Source of the DNA: Actinomadura terrae
GTDB taxonomy: Bacteria; Actinomycetota; Actinomycetes; Streptosporangiales; Streptosporangiaceae
DNA length: 64,000 nucleotides
NCBI RefSeq assembly: GCF_022751215.1
Contig: NZ_JAICDG010000004.1
Span: 868,001 to 932,000, forward strand
Direction: 5' to 3'
Below, one piece after another: positions 17,905 to 26,057 of the stretch (its first letter is position 1; every line of letters starts with the position of its first letter). The notes beneath the pieces are model-generated. The model was not told the origin of the DNA. It did no database searches and worked only from the letters and a program-made list of their open reading frames with translations. Made by a program: the position numbers and the translations under genes.

Positions 17905-17973
17905 AAAGGCCCCGTAGGCAGGGCGTGTACTCCTGCGCCGTCCGGACACTGCATCGGCGTCTACGGGGCCTTT
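17905..17973. other. Long inverted repeat with two inner hairpins upstream of terS
   Basis: Outer arms AAAGGCCCCGTAG (17905-17917) and CTACGGGGCCTTT (17961-17973) pair perfectly over 13 bp. Inside are GCAGG/CCTGC (918-922 with 932-936) and GCCG/CGGC (937-940 with 955-958), so the transcript of either strand could form a three-way junction. It lies in the 134-bp gap between the terminase small subunit and the next upstream gene. It could be a terminator with a branched top, a structured RNA or a packaging-site component. Confidence 0.7.
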
Positions 17974-18014
17974 GGCCGCTCGTCGTGTTCAGGGCATGCC
18001 GAACACGACTCCGA

Positions 18015-18575
18015 TCATGAGTTATCCACAGGCCCGGTGTCAAGCTGGGGACGAGCGCGTAGAGCGCGAATCGTGGCGGCCAGGGACGGCCAGTCGGGCG
18101 CGCCGGCGGCGTCGCGCGCGTCGTTCAGGTACCGCATGTGGCGGGCGTCCTGCTCCTCGCTGGATTCGGCGCGGCGGCGTTCGGTATCGCGCTCACGCTC
18201 GTACCGCTGGGCGGTGGTGCGCCAGTCGGCGGCCTCGGCTTCGGCGCGCTGGGCCCGGGCCCGGAGCTCGGCGACGCGGCGGCGTAGCGAGGGCGGGTCG
18301 GCTGGTTGGTCTTCGGCTGGTCGCCGGAGTCGGGATGCGTGGATTGCGAGTGCGGAGCCGGCGCCCTCGATGGCGTAGAGCTGGGCGTCGCCAAGGCCGG
18401 TGAGGTGTTGGCGGGCGCGGTCGTCGTCCTGGTCGAGGCACGCGGCGAGGGCTGCGTGCGTTGCCGATCGGAGCCGCATGGCGGCGAGCTGCTCGCCGAT
18501 ACGCGCGGTGGCGCGGCGGATGGCTTCGGAGTCGACGCCGATCGTGATGAACGGTTCGGGCTTCTGGTTGGTCAT
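18015..18575 (-). CDS. Phage hypothetical coiled-coil protein
   Basis: The 186-residue protein starts MTNQKPEPFITIGVD and has a strongly charged coiled-coil (about 95-150). It overlaps the upstream gene stop by four bases. The N-terminal half is helical with a conserved-looking LDQDDDRARQHL. Similar small proteins lie between replication and terminase genes of actinophages; I cannot name the family. Confidence 0.75.
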   Translation of the reverse strand: MTNQKPEPFITIGVDSEAIRRATARIGEQLAAMRLRSATHAALAACLDQDDDRARQHLTGLGDAQLYAIEGAGSALAIHASRLRRPAEDQPADPPSLRRRVAELRARAQRAEAEAADWRTTAQRYERERDTERRRAESSEEQDARHMRYLNDARDAAGAPDWPSLAATIRALRARPQLDTGPVDNS

Positions 18576-19516
18576 GCTGCGGTCCCTTCGGTCGGGTCGG
18601 GGGTGACGTCCTGGTCGAGGCGACCGGCGAGCAGCTCGGCGGCAGCCTGGTCGGGGGTGGGGGTTCCGGCGCGGCCGGTTGTGCTGCGGTCCCGCTTGTA
18701 AGGCGGCGCGGCCGCGGTGGTGGTGCGGCGCTCGTCCAGGTGGGCGATGCGGCGGGCGAGCCAGGGCCAGTCAGGGAAGCGCCAGACAGGGCAGCCTTTC
18801 CACCAGGTCGTCACGTCCCGGGACGGCGGCTGGCACACGCCGGATTCGCACACGATCGCGGGCTCGTCGACCAGCACGCGGACACGCCAGGAGTAGCCGC
18901 CGGCGAGACCTCCGCGGCACCACGGGCAGACGGCTTTGACGGTGTGCCCGTCGACGTTCAGGGCCAGGGCGGCGGCGAGGTCGGCGAGGATCACCGCGGC
19001 AGTGTCGGCGGCGTAGTGGGCGATTTCGGCGCCGTTGGACCAGCCGAGGACGGCGGCCGGTACGCATTCGGCGGCGCGGCGCAGATAGGGGCGCGGGTCG
19101 CCGTCGGCCGGCGCGGGCGGGAGCGGGTCGGTACGGGCCGCGTGTGCCAGGTGCCAGGCGAGGTCTTCGGCGCGCCACAGGACGCCGGACAGGACGTCGA
19201 GGACGTCCGGGCGGGCGGCGTCCTTGTGTTCGCCGGGGGCCTCGTCGGTGCGGTCGGCGAGCTCGGCGCGGGCTTCGTCGTCGGCGACGGCGCGCGCGAA
19301 CGCGTCGAGGTGCGTCTCCCGCCACGGGCGACGCACAGTCGGGTCGCGTAGCAGCGCGACGAACGTCACGAGGTCGGCGGCCTCGGCGAGGTCTGCGACG
19401 GCGCGGTCGACGGCGGGAAGGTGGCGGCGGTCCTCGCGCGCGCCGCGAGCGACCGAGCGCGCCGTCTGGTCGCTGCCGGTGCCGCCGCTGGGGTTAGAAG
19501 GGCGGGGTGTCGTCAT
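18572..19516 (-). CDS. Phage hypothetical protein with zinc-binding Cys set
   Basis: The 314-residue protein is Ala-rich and helical through residue about 190. It then has VCPWCRGGL and CESGVCQPPS at about 200-235, which could hold a zinc ion. The C-terminus is low-complexity. No family recognised. It is linked by overlap to neighbours on both sides, so it is co-transcribed with the late replication genes. Confidence 0.78.
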   Translation of the reverse strand: MTTPRPSNPSGGTGSDQTARSVARGAREDRRHLPAVDRAVADLAEAADLVTFVALLRDPTVRRPWRETHLDAFARAVADDEARAELADRTDEAPGEHKDAARPDVLDVLSGVLWRAEDLAWHLAHAARTDPLPPAPADGDPRPYLRRAAECVPAAVLGWSNGAEIAHYAADTAAVILADLAAALALNVDGHTVKAVCPWCRGGLAGGYSWRVRVLVDEPAIVCESGVCQPPSRDVTTWWKGCPVWRFPDWPWLARRIAHLDERRTTTAAAPPYKRDRSTTGRAGTPTPDQAAAELLAGRLDQDVTPDPTEGTAA

Positions 19517-19871
19517 CGGCGGCGGCCTTTCTGGTTTGTGGTGGGGGTGCGGCGAATGGCGTCATTGGGGAATGGCATTTGTGGGTGGCGAGGATGGGGT
19601 CACGGTTTTCGCCGCGGATGTTCCATTCGTAGCGGTGCCAGAGTTCTTTTCGGCCTTGGCGGGTGCTGAAGTCGTAGGTGTTGCGGCCGTCGCAGAGTGC
19701 GAATGCTTCGCCCAAGGGGGTTATTGGGGTGGGGTCGCATGTGACGTTGCGTGCGGCGCGGTCGTCGTCCAGGCCGACGATGACGGGTGCTTTGCAGCGG
19801 GGGCAGAGGCGCAATGTGGCGGCTCGTTGGCCCTCGTGTTCGCGTCTTTGCTGGAGCCACCGGGGGATCAC
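19494..19871 (-). CDS. Small zinc-ribbon phage protein
   Basis: The 125-residue protein begins MIPRWLQQRREHEGQ and has LCPRCKAPVIVGLDD (about 22-36), a CxxC knuckle, then a single Cys and later HKCHSP. That fits a small zinc ribbon found in actinophage replication modules. It overlaps the primase-helicase stop by four bases. Function unknown; probably accessory to replication. Confidence 0.75.
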   Translation of the reverse strand: MIPRWLQQRREHEGQRAATLRLCPRCKAPVIVGLDDDRAARNVTCDPTPITPLGEAFALCDGRNTYDFSTRQGRKELWHRYEWNIRGENRDPILATHKCHSPMTPFAAPPPQTRKAAADDDTPPF

Positions 19872-22285
19872 GTGGTTGTCCCGGAGGGGGTGAAGGCGGG
19901 GCCGAGGTCTTCGCCGGTTCTGGTGTCGATGCGGCGGCCGTCGACGAGATCGACCGTATCGCGGCTCGGTGGTTCCGGGAGTGCCCGGCCGGAGTGGTTC
20001 CCGGAGGAGACCCCCCTTCGGGGGGTGTCTCCGCTGCCGGAACCACTCGACCGGGGTCCGGCCCCGTGGTTCCGGGAGTGGTTCCCGGGTGGTTCCGGGG
20101 TGGTTCCGGGTGGTTCCGAGTGGTTCCGGTCCTGGTCGGAGGGTTCGGGGGTGGTGAGGTCGTCGGCGACGAAATAGCGGCGCGCGAGAGTGTGAGCAAA
20201 GCCACGCCCGCGGGCGGTGCCTTCCCGGTCGACATAACCGCGGCCGACGAGCTCGTCGAGGGCGGCGGCGACGTCTTCCTTGCGGCGGGACAGGGCCAGG
20301 GCGATGCCGGACACGCTCGTCTTGGGCGGGTTCTCGAATAGGTGGTCGCTGATGGCTTCCATGAGCATGAGGCGTTCACCGGCGGCCTTGTCGGGCCCCG
20401 GGATGGCGAGGTCGGGCCCGTGGATGGCGACGGTGACGGCGCCGGTTTCGGCGTCGGAGGCGAGGACGGCCATGCCGACGTATCGGGCGTCTTTGGAGAC
20501 GGCGCGGACGTGCCCGGGCCGGTCTTTGTCGACGGTGATACGGAGTCGGCCGGTCATTCCGCGGCCGAAAGGTTCGACCACTTCGACGGATAGGGCGCAG
20601 CCGTCCATCATGGCGCGTTTTGCTTGTGCGCCGATTCCGCCTTTGCCGCGGCCTTCTTTGTGTTTGGGGACGTGGTCGACCATGACGACGGCGCCGCCCG
20701 CGCGGGCGAGAGGCTTTAGGAGGAGTTGCGCGAACGCGGTTGCGTCTTTGTTTTTCTCCAGGTCCAACCCCAACAACGTCATTGCGGCGTTGACGCCGTC
20801 AAGGCCGATGAGGTCGGCCTCGACGGCGTCGAGGTGTTCGCGTAGGTCGTCGCTGGCGGTGGCGTGGAGGGTCTCGTCGGGTCCGATGTAGTGGAGTCGG
20901 GTTAGGTCGGTGTCGGGGACGCCGAGCGCGCGCAACCGGCCGATGATGCCGGCTGCGGTGTCCTCGAAGTCCAGGTAGGTGACGGTGCGACCGGCCGCGA
21001 GGGTCTGGGCGACGGCCAGGAGGAGAACCCACGTTTTGCCGGACTCGGACTCGCCGAGGATGGCGTTTACCTTCCCGGTGTAGAAGAGGCGCGCGCCGTC
21101 GGCGCGGGCGAGTACGGCGGGCGGGGGTTCGTCCTCCTGGCCGGCGATGACGCCGGCGAGGTTGCGGGGCCACCAGGACGTTCGGGATCGGGTCTGGTCG
21201 GGTTCTGGTGACGTTTGGGGGGTCGGGTCGGGGGGTGGTCGGGTCGGGTCGGGTTGGGGTGGTGTGAGCGCCGTTGCGCCTACCGTGATCGGGTGGGCGC
21301 CGGAGACGATAAGGCCGGTGAGCTGTCCCGCGCAGTCGCAGGAGGTCTGACCGGTGGGGTTGGCCGAGACGAGGTTGACGGCCGAAGTGACGAGCGCGGC
21401 CCATTCCCGCGCGGCCTCGCTGGGGAACCGGACGGCGCCGGCGCGGTCCGGGCGGGTGGCGTTGGCGACGAACGCGCCGTGCGCGACGGTGAGCGCCTGG
21501 AGGAGTCCGGCGTGTCCCTCGTCGGCGAGGCGGACGGCGCGGAGGGCGGCGTCGCGGGCGGCGTTGTGCGCGGACCCGGGGCCGGTGAGGTCGTGCCGGG
21601 CCTGGTCGATGGCGCGTGCCATGCGCGCGCACGGCTCGGTGGTGGCGCCGGGGCGGGTGAGGATCCAGGCGCGGGCGGTGTCGTCGGCGAGCGCGTTCCG
21701 CGGCATGGCCTCGGCGGTCTGGCCGTGGGTGAGGCCCTCGACCCACGCGTCGGGGAGCGGCGGGAACTGGTCGGGGTCGGGAACCGCCGTCGACGTCAAC
21801 CCGGACGGGCTTATCCACCGGTAGGTGCGGCCCTCGGGGTGCACGGACGGCCAGACAACGGCGTAGCGGTATCCGGCGTGGATCAGCTCGACGTCCGCGC
21901 CGAGCTCGCCGGGCCACGCGAGACCTTCCGGCACGCGGTAGAGGCGGATGCCGGACACGCCGTCATCGCGGCTCGTCGTCCGCCACGTCGCCGGGAGTAC
22001 ACCCCATCGGGCTTCGGCGTCGGCGAGGGTGGCGGCGCCGGCCTTGGCGTCGTAGTTGTCGACGTCGACACCGATCACGCCGGGCGGCAACCTCAGGGCG
22101 ATGTTGCCGGCGCCTTCCGGACCGTCAGCCCATGCGGCGCAGTCGGCGAAGCTCGGCCAGGCTCCGCCGGAGCCGGTCCAGCCGCGCGGGACGGGCTTTT
22201 TCCGATGCGCGGGCAGGGGTAGAACGCCGGTCCAGCCAGCGCGGCGGTAAGGGTCGTACGCTTGGGCGTACGGGCCCGCGGTCAC
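19868..22285 (-). CDS. Primase-polymerase / RepA-like helicase fusion
   Basis: GTG 22285 overlaps the methyltransferase stop (GTGA) and gives 805 residues. The N-terminal Prim-Pol domain (about 1-195) has WTGVLPLPAHRKKPVPRGW, then GVDVDNYD with the catalytic Asp pair at 74 and 76. A RecA-fold RepA/DnaB-type helicase follows, with Walker A GESESGKT at 411-418 and Walker B AVVMVDHV around 537. After a winged-helix segment (about 690-745), the last 90 residues are a low-complexity Asn-His/Pro-rich tail encoded by short DNA repeats. This is the phage replicative primase-helicase. Confidence 0.9.
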   Translation of the reverse strand: MTAGPYAQAYDPYRRAGWTGVLPLPAHRKKPVPRGWTGSGGAWPSFADCAAWADGPEGAGNIALRLPPGVIGVDVDNYDAKAGAATLADAEARWGVLPATWRTTSRDDGVSGIRLYRVPEGLAWPGELGADVELIHAGYRYAVVWPSVHPEGRTYRWISPSGLTSTAVPDPDQFPPLPDAWVEGLTHGQTAEAMPRNALADDTARAWILTRPGATTEPCARMARAIDQARHDLTGPGSAHNAARDAALRAVRLADEGHAGLLQALTVAHGAFVANATRPDRAGAVRFPSEAAREWAALVTSAVNLVSANPTGQTSCDCAGQLTGLIVSGAHPITVGATALTPPQPDPTRPPPDPTPQTSPEPDQTRSRTSWWPRNLAGVIAGQEDEPPPAVLARADGARLFYTGKVNAILGESESGKTWVLLLAVAQTLAAGRTVTYLDFEDTAAGIIGRLRALGVPDTDLTRLHYIGPDETLHATASDDLREHLDAVEADLIGLDGVNAAMTLLGLDLEKNKDATAFAQLLLKPLARAGGAVVMVDHVPKHKEGRGKGGIGAQAKRAMMDGCALSVEVVEPFGRGMTGRLRITVDKDRPGHVRAVSKDARYVGMAVLASDAETGAVTVAIHGPDLAIPGPDKAAGERLMLMEAISDHLFENPPKTSVSGIALALSRRKEDVAAALDELVGRGYVDREGTARGRGFAHTLARRYFVADDLTTPEPSDQDRNHSEPPGTTPEPPGNHSRNHGAGPRSSGSGSGDTPRRGVSSGNHSGRALPEPPSRDTVDLVDGRRIDTRTGEDLGPAFTPSGTTT
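19960..20150. repeat. Degenerate TGGTTCCGG-type repeat array inside helicase gene
   Basis: Many copies of a ten-base motif close to TGGTTCCGGG occur here, the densest run at 20,070-20,130. They are translated as Pro-Glu-Pro and Asn-His repeats in the disordered C-terminal tail of the primase-helicase. Slipped-strand length change would keep or break the frame depending on the unit. They may also form a replication-related site, since phage origins often lie in initiator genes. Confidence 0.7.
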
Positions 22286-23397
22286 GCGGGGACCCCGATC
22301 CGGTCGAGAAGGTGCGCCGTGGCGAAAGCGCCCTGTCGGGGAACGACGCCGTTGCCCAGCGCCTTGAGCATCTGGTTTCGGGTCAGGCCGGGGACGGCGG
22401 TGACGTGGCCCTCTTGTAGGCCCATGAGCCACTCGACGAAGACGGGGTTCAGGCGGGGCCGGCCGCTTCTTCCGGGCTCAGTGGGATGGGGAGCTGGCCG
22501 GCCGAGGATGCGGGCCCACCGGTCGATGGCGGGGCGATAGGCGCCCCATTCGGTGCCATTTGCCGTGCCGCATCGGTGAGGGTGGTCCCGTGTCCCCATG
22601 CGGGGTTCTGGCCGCTGGAGGACTTCGAATCCGTTGAGGTCGGCGTCGGCAGCAGCATCACGGCCGAGGGAAGCATCAGATCGCCCGAGCTGCCCCTTTG
22701 ATTGGGGCCGCCTTTCGTGCCATCCGTCGCCCGCGGTGTCGGCAGTAGCGTCTCGCGCAATGATCGGCCGCCCTGCCGCTCGGGGCCGGGCTGGGAGCCG
22801 GTCGCTTCCGAGGTGGTCGGTGTCGGCAGCAGCTCCGCGACCACTGGAAGACCGTCCGGGAAGCCGCGCCCCTTGGAGTCGCGGGCGCGGGGCGTCGGCA
22901 GGCCAGGCGAGGAGGAACCACCGTTCACGCTGATGGGGAGCGCCGATGTCGGATGCTCGGATACACGTCCACTCAGCATCGAACCTGAGCGCGGCAAGGG
23001 CGGCGAGGACAACGTCGAGCCCCGGTCGTCGACCAACGATGGCGCGCACGTTCTCCAGCACGACGAGGCGAGGTCGTAGTACACCGATGGCGGCGGCGAT
23101 GACGAACCAGAGCCCACTACGGGTTCCTTCCTTGATCCCGGCGCCGAGGCCGGCGTATGAGAGGTCTTGGCAGGGGAAGCCGGCGGCGAGGACGTCCACG
23201 GGCGGGACGGTTGTCCAGTTGACGACGGTGATATCGCCGAGGTTGGGCACGTCGGGGTGGTGGTGGGCGAGGATCGCGGCGGCGCCGGGGTCTGGGTCGG
23301 CGACCCACACCGGGCGAACGTCGAGCACTTGGGCGATGGCGAGGTCGAGTCCGCCGTAGCCGGTGCACACGGATCCGAGGTGGAGCGGTTCGTTCAC
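22282..23397 (-). CDS. DNA (cytosine-5-)-methyltransferase
   Basis: A 371-residue C5 methyltransferase. Motif I is SVCTGYGGLDLA (9-20), motif IV GFPCQDLS with catalytic Cys 76, motif VI ENVR (115-118), motif VIII HQRERW (155-160), and motifs IX-X NPVFVEWLMG and ALGNGVVP (near 317-353). The target-recognition part (about 165-300) is low-complexity, with three Ala-Asp-Thr-Asp-like repeats, and overlaps another open frame with its own regular repeats. Starts GTG 23397. The enzyme probably protects phage DNA from host restriction. Confidence 0.9.
   Translation of the reverse strand: MNEPLHLGSVCTGYGGLDLAIAQVLDVRPVWVADPDPGAAAILAHHHPDVPNLGDITVVNWTTVPPVDVLAAGFPCQDLSYAGLGAGIKEGTRSGLWFVIAAAIGVLRPRLVVLENVRAIVGRRPGLDVVLAALAALRFDAEWTCIRASDIGAPHQRERWFLLAWPADAPRPRLQGARLPGRSSSGRGAAADTDHLGSDRLPARPRAAGRPIIARDATADTAGDGWHERRPQSKGQLGRSDASLGRDAAADADLNGFEVLQRPEPRMGTRDHPHRCGTANGTEWGAYRPAIDRWARILGRPAPHPTEPGRSGRPRLNPVFVEWLMGLQEGHVTAVPGLTRNQMLKALGNGVVPRQGAFATAHLLDRIGVPA
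22449..23117 (-). other. Antiphase open frame with LPTP repeats inside methyltransferase gene
   Basis: A 222-codon frame on the same strand but a different phase. It carries four LPTP units, each followed by an acidic residue (LPTPRARDS, LPTPTTSEA, LPTPRATDG, LPTPTSTDS), and an N-terminal part with YYDLASSCWRT and LPRSGSML. Over codons 22.6-22.85 kb, counted by eye, its third positions are richer in G+C (about 84 percent) than those of the methyltransferase frame (about two thirds). It may be a real overlapping gene or a frame-shifted alternative target-recognition region. No ribosome site was identified. Confidence 0.45.
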
Positions 23398-23442
23398 GTG
23401 CCCCCGATCGGGTCTGAGCCGTGCCAGCCGGAATCGCTGGAG

Positions 23443-23529
23443 TCAGGGGCGGCGGGTGTGGAGGAGGTAGGCGGCCAGCAGGCCGACGAGAAACGCGACG
23501 GGGGTGATGTAGGCGCACCACGTCGGCAC
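23443..23529 (-). CDS. 28-residue single-span membrane peptide
   Basis: GTG 23529 is preceded by GGAGGCCAGTA and follows the OB-fold gene by about 22 bases. The product is a short polar start, a hydrophobic span YITPVAFLVGLLAAYLL and the tail HTRRP. Strong ribosome site and correct strand argue for translation. Such tiny membrane proteins are common in phage early regions; function unknown. Confidence 0.6.
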   Translation of the reverse strand: MPTWCAYITPVAFLVGLLAAYLLHTRRP

Positions 23530-23551
23530 TACTGGCCTCCTCACCGGGTGA

Positions 23552-24166
23552 CTACTGGCCGAAGCCCATGGCGGCGCGAGCCTCCGCCGGCAAGGCCGCG
23601 ATGGCGGCCTGCTGCTCGGGGGTGAGCTGCGGCGCCCCGGGCGGCGCCTGCGGAACCGGCGCCGCGGGGGGCGCGGGGGGCGCGTACTGCTGCGCCGGAA
23701 CCGGGGGCGCCGCGGGGGCGGGCGCCGGGGCCGCAGGCGGCGCGTACTGCTGGACGGGCGGCGCCACCGGTGCCGGGGCGGCGGGAGGCTGTCCGGCGAA
23801 GCCCTGCCCGATCGTCTGCGGCTGGACGGACGCCGCCGGGGCGCCGTTGCCGCGGATGACGACCACATGGAAGTGCTTGAGCGACTTTCCGCCGGCGCGC
23901 TGCTCGATCTGCGTCAGCGTGATCTGGATGTGGTCCCCGGCCTCCGGGCGCTGCTCGGCGAGGGCGACCTTCAGCCGGACCTGTCCGGCGGTGACGGTCT
24001 TCTCTTCGCCCTGGTCGGTGACCATGAGGATCTGCGGCGCGACGCCGCCGTCGTCGAAACGGTGGGCACGGACGACCTGAATGGTGCCGCTGATAGCGTC
24101 GCCGGGCTTGTCGAACTTGACGAAGTCGCCGCCGACCTTGAGTTCGGGAGTGTCCCAGATGGACAT
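23552..24166 (-). CDS. OB-fold single-stranded-DNA-binding-like phage protein
   Basis: The 204-residue protein has a beta-rich N-terminal domain (1-115) with GGDFVKFDKPGDAISGTIQ, VRLKVALAEQRPEAGDHIQI and KHFHVVVI, in the manner of phage SSB-like proteins. A Pro/Ala/Gln-rich disordered tail with two QQYAPP units follows, and it ends in a short helix. It is adjacent to the exonuclease and replication genes, consistent with coating single strands. ATG 24166 has a GAAAGG site. Confidence 0.75.
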   Translation of the reverse strand: MSIWDTPELKVGGDFVKFDKPGDAISGTIQVVRAHRFDDGGVAPQILMVTDQGEEKTVTAGQVRLKVALAEQRPEAGDHIQITLTQIEQRAGGKSLKHFHVVVIRGNGAPAASVQPQTIGQGFAGQPPAAPAPVAPPVQQYAPPAAPAPAPAAPPVPAQQYAPPAPPAAPVPQAPPGAPQLTPEQQAAIAALPAEARAAMGFGQ

Positions 24167-24236
24167 GGTGGGCCTTTCGTGTTGGGCCTGACCGGGTTGG
24201 TTCGGGCCGGGCCGGGTTGGGTTTCCTGCCGTCCGC

Positions 24237-25079
24237 TCAGCGGCGGACGTAGGTCGAGGTGCCGGGGTGTCCCGGGCACGCCTCCTCGACCTCGGTAGAG
24301 GCGGGGAGGAAATGAGGGCAAAACGAGCAGTAGTCATCCGCCGTCGGGAGGATCGGCAGCGCACCAACGCCGAGCGCGCGAACCATCGACGTGATGCCCT
24401 CGGCACGCTGGAGCGCCGATAGGGCGACCTGCTCGTCGTAGGGCTCGGACCACATGAACGCCTCCCGCAACAGGCGGTCGCGGGGGAGGAACATCACGGC
24501 GACGAAGTTCACCGGCATGCCGCGCCGCTGCCAGCCGCGCCCGTACAGGTGGGCCTGAATGCGGTACTGGTCACCGGGCCCGTTCTCCCTGTACTTCTTG
24601 AGCTGCCGCTCCCCGACGATCTTCCAATCGACTACGCCGCCGGTCGCGCGGTCGTACACGTCGCACTGCCCGGTGATGTCCTCACCGCAGATCGTCCCGA
24701 CGTTGACGCGGTGTTCGAGGAGGAACCGCGGGCCGCCGTCGACGAGCGTCCCGAGGTGGCCGTTCAGCCACTTCAAGACGTCTTCCAGCCACGAATGGAC
24801 CGCGGTTCCGATCGTCGGATACCAGGCGGTGTCACCGGGGTTGACGGGCTCGACACCGGCGAGCTTGTAGCCGAGCCGCCGTTGACAGGGCTTGCCGATT
24901 TCCGACGGGCCTAGGCGACGCTGGAGGCTACGGGGGGCGTAGTCGATACGGTTCTCGATCGCCCACAGCAGTTCACCCTGAAGGGCTTTTGCGGGGTCGG
25001 TGGCGTCGATCTCGCCGCGGGACGGCCATCCGACGCGGTCGGGCTCGATGTCCCCGGGCGCGCGGGACGGAACGCTCAT
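24237..25079 (-). CDS. RecB/Cas4-like PD-(D/E)XK exonuclease
   Basis: The 280-residue protein has GTAVHSWLEDVLKW (91-104), DITGQCDVYD with Asp 140, VVDWKIVG with Asp 151 and Lys 153, and QYRIQAHLYG (171-180), the motif series of the RecB nuclease family. Cys 65, 251, 254 and 268 are placed to bind an iron-sulfur cluster as in Cas4/AddB. ATG 25079 overlaps the upstream stop (ATGA). Probably resects ends for phage recombination, paired with the OB-fold protein. Confidence 0.85.
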   Translation of the reverse strand: MSVPSRAPGDIEPDRVGWPSRGEIDATDPAKALQGELLWAIENRIDYAPRSLQRRLGPSEIGKPCQRRLGYKLAGVEPVNPGDTAWYPTIGTAVHSWLEDVLKWLNGHLGTLVDGGPRFLLEHRVNVGTICGEDITGQCDVYDRATGGVVDWKIVGERQLKKYRENGPGDQYRIQAHLYGRGWQRRGMPVNFVAVMFLPRDRLLREAFMWSEPYDEQVALSALQRAEGITSMVRALGVGALPILPTADDYCSFCPHFLPASTEVEEACPGHPGTSTYVRR

Positions 25080-25579
25080 CGCGTGTCGTCCTTGGGGTCG
25101 ACGAGCTCGAACCGGCGTCCGGGCGTTCCGACCGTGGTGTACTTCGCGACGATGTCCGGGTGATCCTTGGCCAGGGCCTTCTTGTCGAACTTCCGCGGCG
25201 CGGCGGTGTGCAGCCAGCGGACGACGGGACGGCCGTTCAAGGTGCCGTCGACGTTGTCGCCGAGCGCTTCCTTGAGCTTGTCCATCGCCTGTTCCTCGGC
25301 GGCGGCGAGGGCGGCCTTCTGCTCGCGCAGCTTCCGCAGGATGAAGTACCAGCCGTCGACACCGGCGGCGGCGAGGTCGACCTCCGCGGGCGCGGTGGGG
25401 GTCGGGTTGGGTTCGGTCACGTCGGGTTCTTCCTGGTCGTGTCGGTCGGTGAGGATGCGTCGGAACTCTGTGATCAGGGCTCGTTCGGCGTCGGTGATCG
25501 GGTGGGCGGTGTGGACGTAGGCGAGGACACGGCCGTCCTCGATCAACGGCACGCACCGGGGGCGGCGCCAGCGGGTCAC
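25076..25579 (-). CDS. Exonuclease-partner phage protein
   Basis: GTG 25579 overlaps the HTH gene stop as GTGA, giving 167 residues; an internal GTG at 25420 is another possible start. The second half has a coiled-coil (FILRKLREQKAALAAAEEQA), then a small domain with LNGRPVVRWLHTAAPRKFDK and RFELVD at the end. This second part is a recurring neighbour of actinophage RecB-type nucleases. Could be two fused short genes. Confidence 0.72.
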   Translation of the reverse strand: MTRWRRPRCVPLIEDGRVLAYVHTAHPITDAERALITEFRRILTDRHDQEEPDVTEPNPTPTAPAEVDLAAAGVDGWYFILRKLREQKAALAAAEEQAMDKLKEALGDNVDGTLNGRPVVRWLHTAAPRKFDKKALAKDHPDIVAKYTTVGTPGRRFELVDPKDDTR

Positions 25580-25794
25580 CGTGCGCCGTCCATGGCGGCG
25601 AGGCGGTGCTCGTACCGGCTCGTGGTGCGGTAGGAGATACGGAGCCGGCGGGCGGCCTCGCGGCGGGACTGGTTCAGGTCGCGGGTCAGCTCGGCATAGT
25701 CGGCGAGCCGGGCGGCGATGACCGCGCGGGACTTCGGCACGCTGCGGCCCCCTCGACCGGTGCCGGTCGGGGCGTCGTAACGCGGGGAGGTCAT
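25576..25794 (-). CDS. Small HTH protein
   Basis: The 72-residue protein (MTSPRYDAPTG start) is basic, with a helix-turn-helix at about 28-62: RLADYAELTRDLNQSRREAA, then RRLRISYRTTSRYEHR. The layout of A-x-x-L-x-I-S-x-R-T-x-x-R-Y matches WhiH/XRE-like phage DNA-binding proteins. It overlaps both neighbours by four bases. Confidence 0.72.
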   Translation of the reverse strand: MTSPRYDAPTGTGRGGRSVPKSRAVIAARLADYAELTRDLNQSRREAARRLRISYRTTSRYEHRLAAMDGAR

Positions 25795-26057
25795 GAGGCC
25801 CCCTCGCGGGCGTCCCAGGCGTGCGGGTAGCACAGCAGCTCGTCGCCGTCGGGGATGCGGTGCCGCCACCGGGCCAGGGACGGCAGGGGAGCGTGCCCGC
25901 GGGCCGCGGCGAGCTCACGGGTACACACGTCGCACTTCCGTGCGCTGTTCACCCGGGCCCACTCGTCCGCAGCCGGACGAACAGGCCCCGCGTCGTCGGC
26001 CGCCGTGGCGGCGGGGAACAGGGTGTCGCCGGGCCCCGCGGGCACGCTCGCGGTCAT
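25791..26057 (-). CDS. Small Cys/His phage protein
   Basis: The 88-residue protein starts MTASVPAGPGD at 26057, overlapping the upstream stop (ATGA). It contains KCDVCTRELAAARGHAP (41-57) and ELLCYPHAWD (73-82), a probable single zinc site of CxxC plus CxxH. No further family recognised. Part of the early operon. Confidence 0.7.
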   Translation of the reverse strand: MTASVPAGPGDTLFPAATAADDAGPVRPAADEWARVNSARKCDVCTRELAAARGHAPLPSLARWRHRIPDGDELLCYPHAWDAREGAS

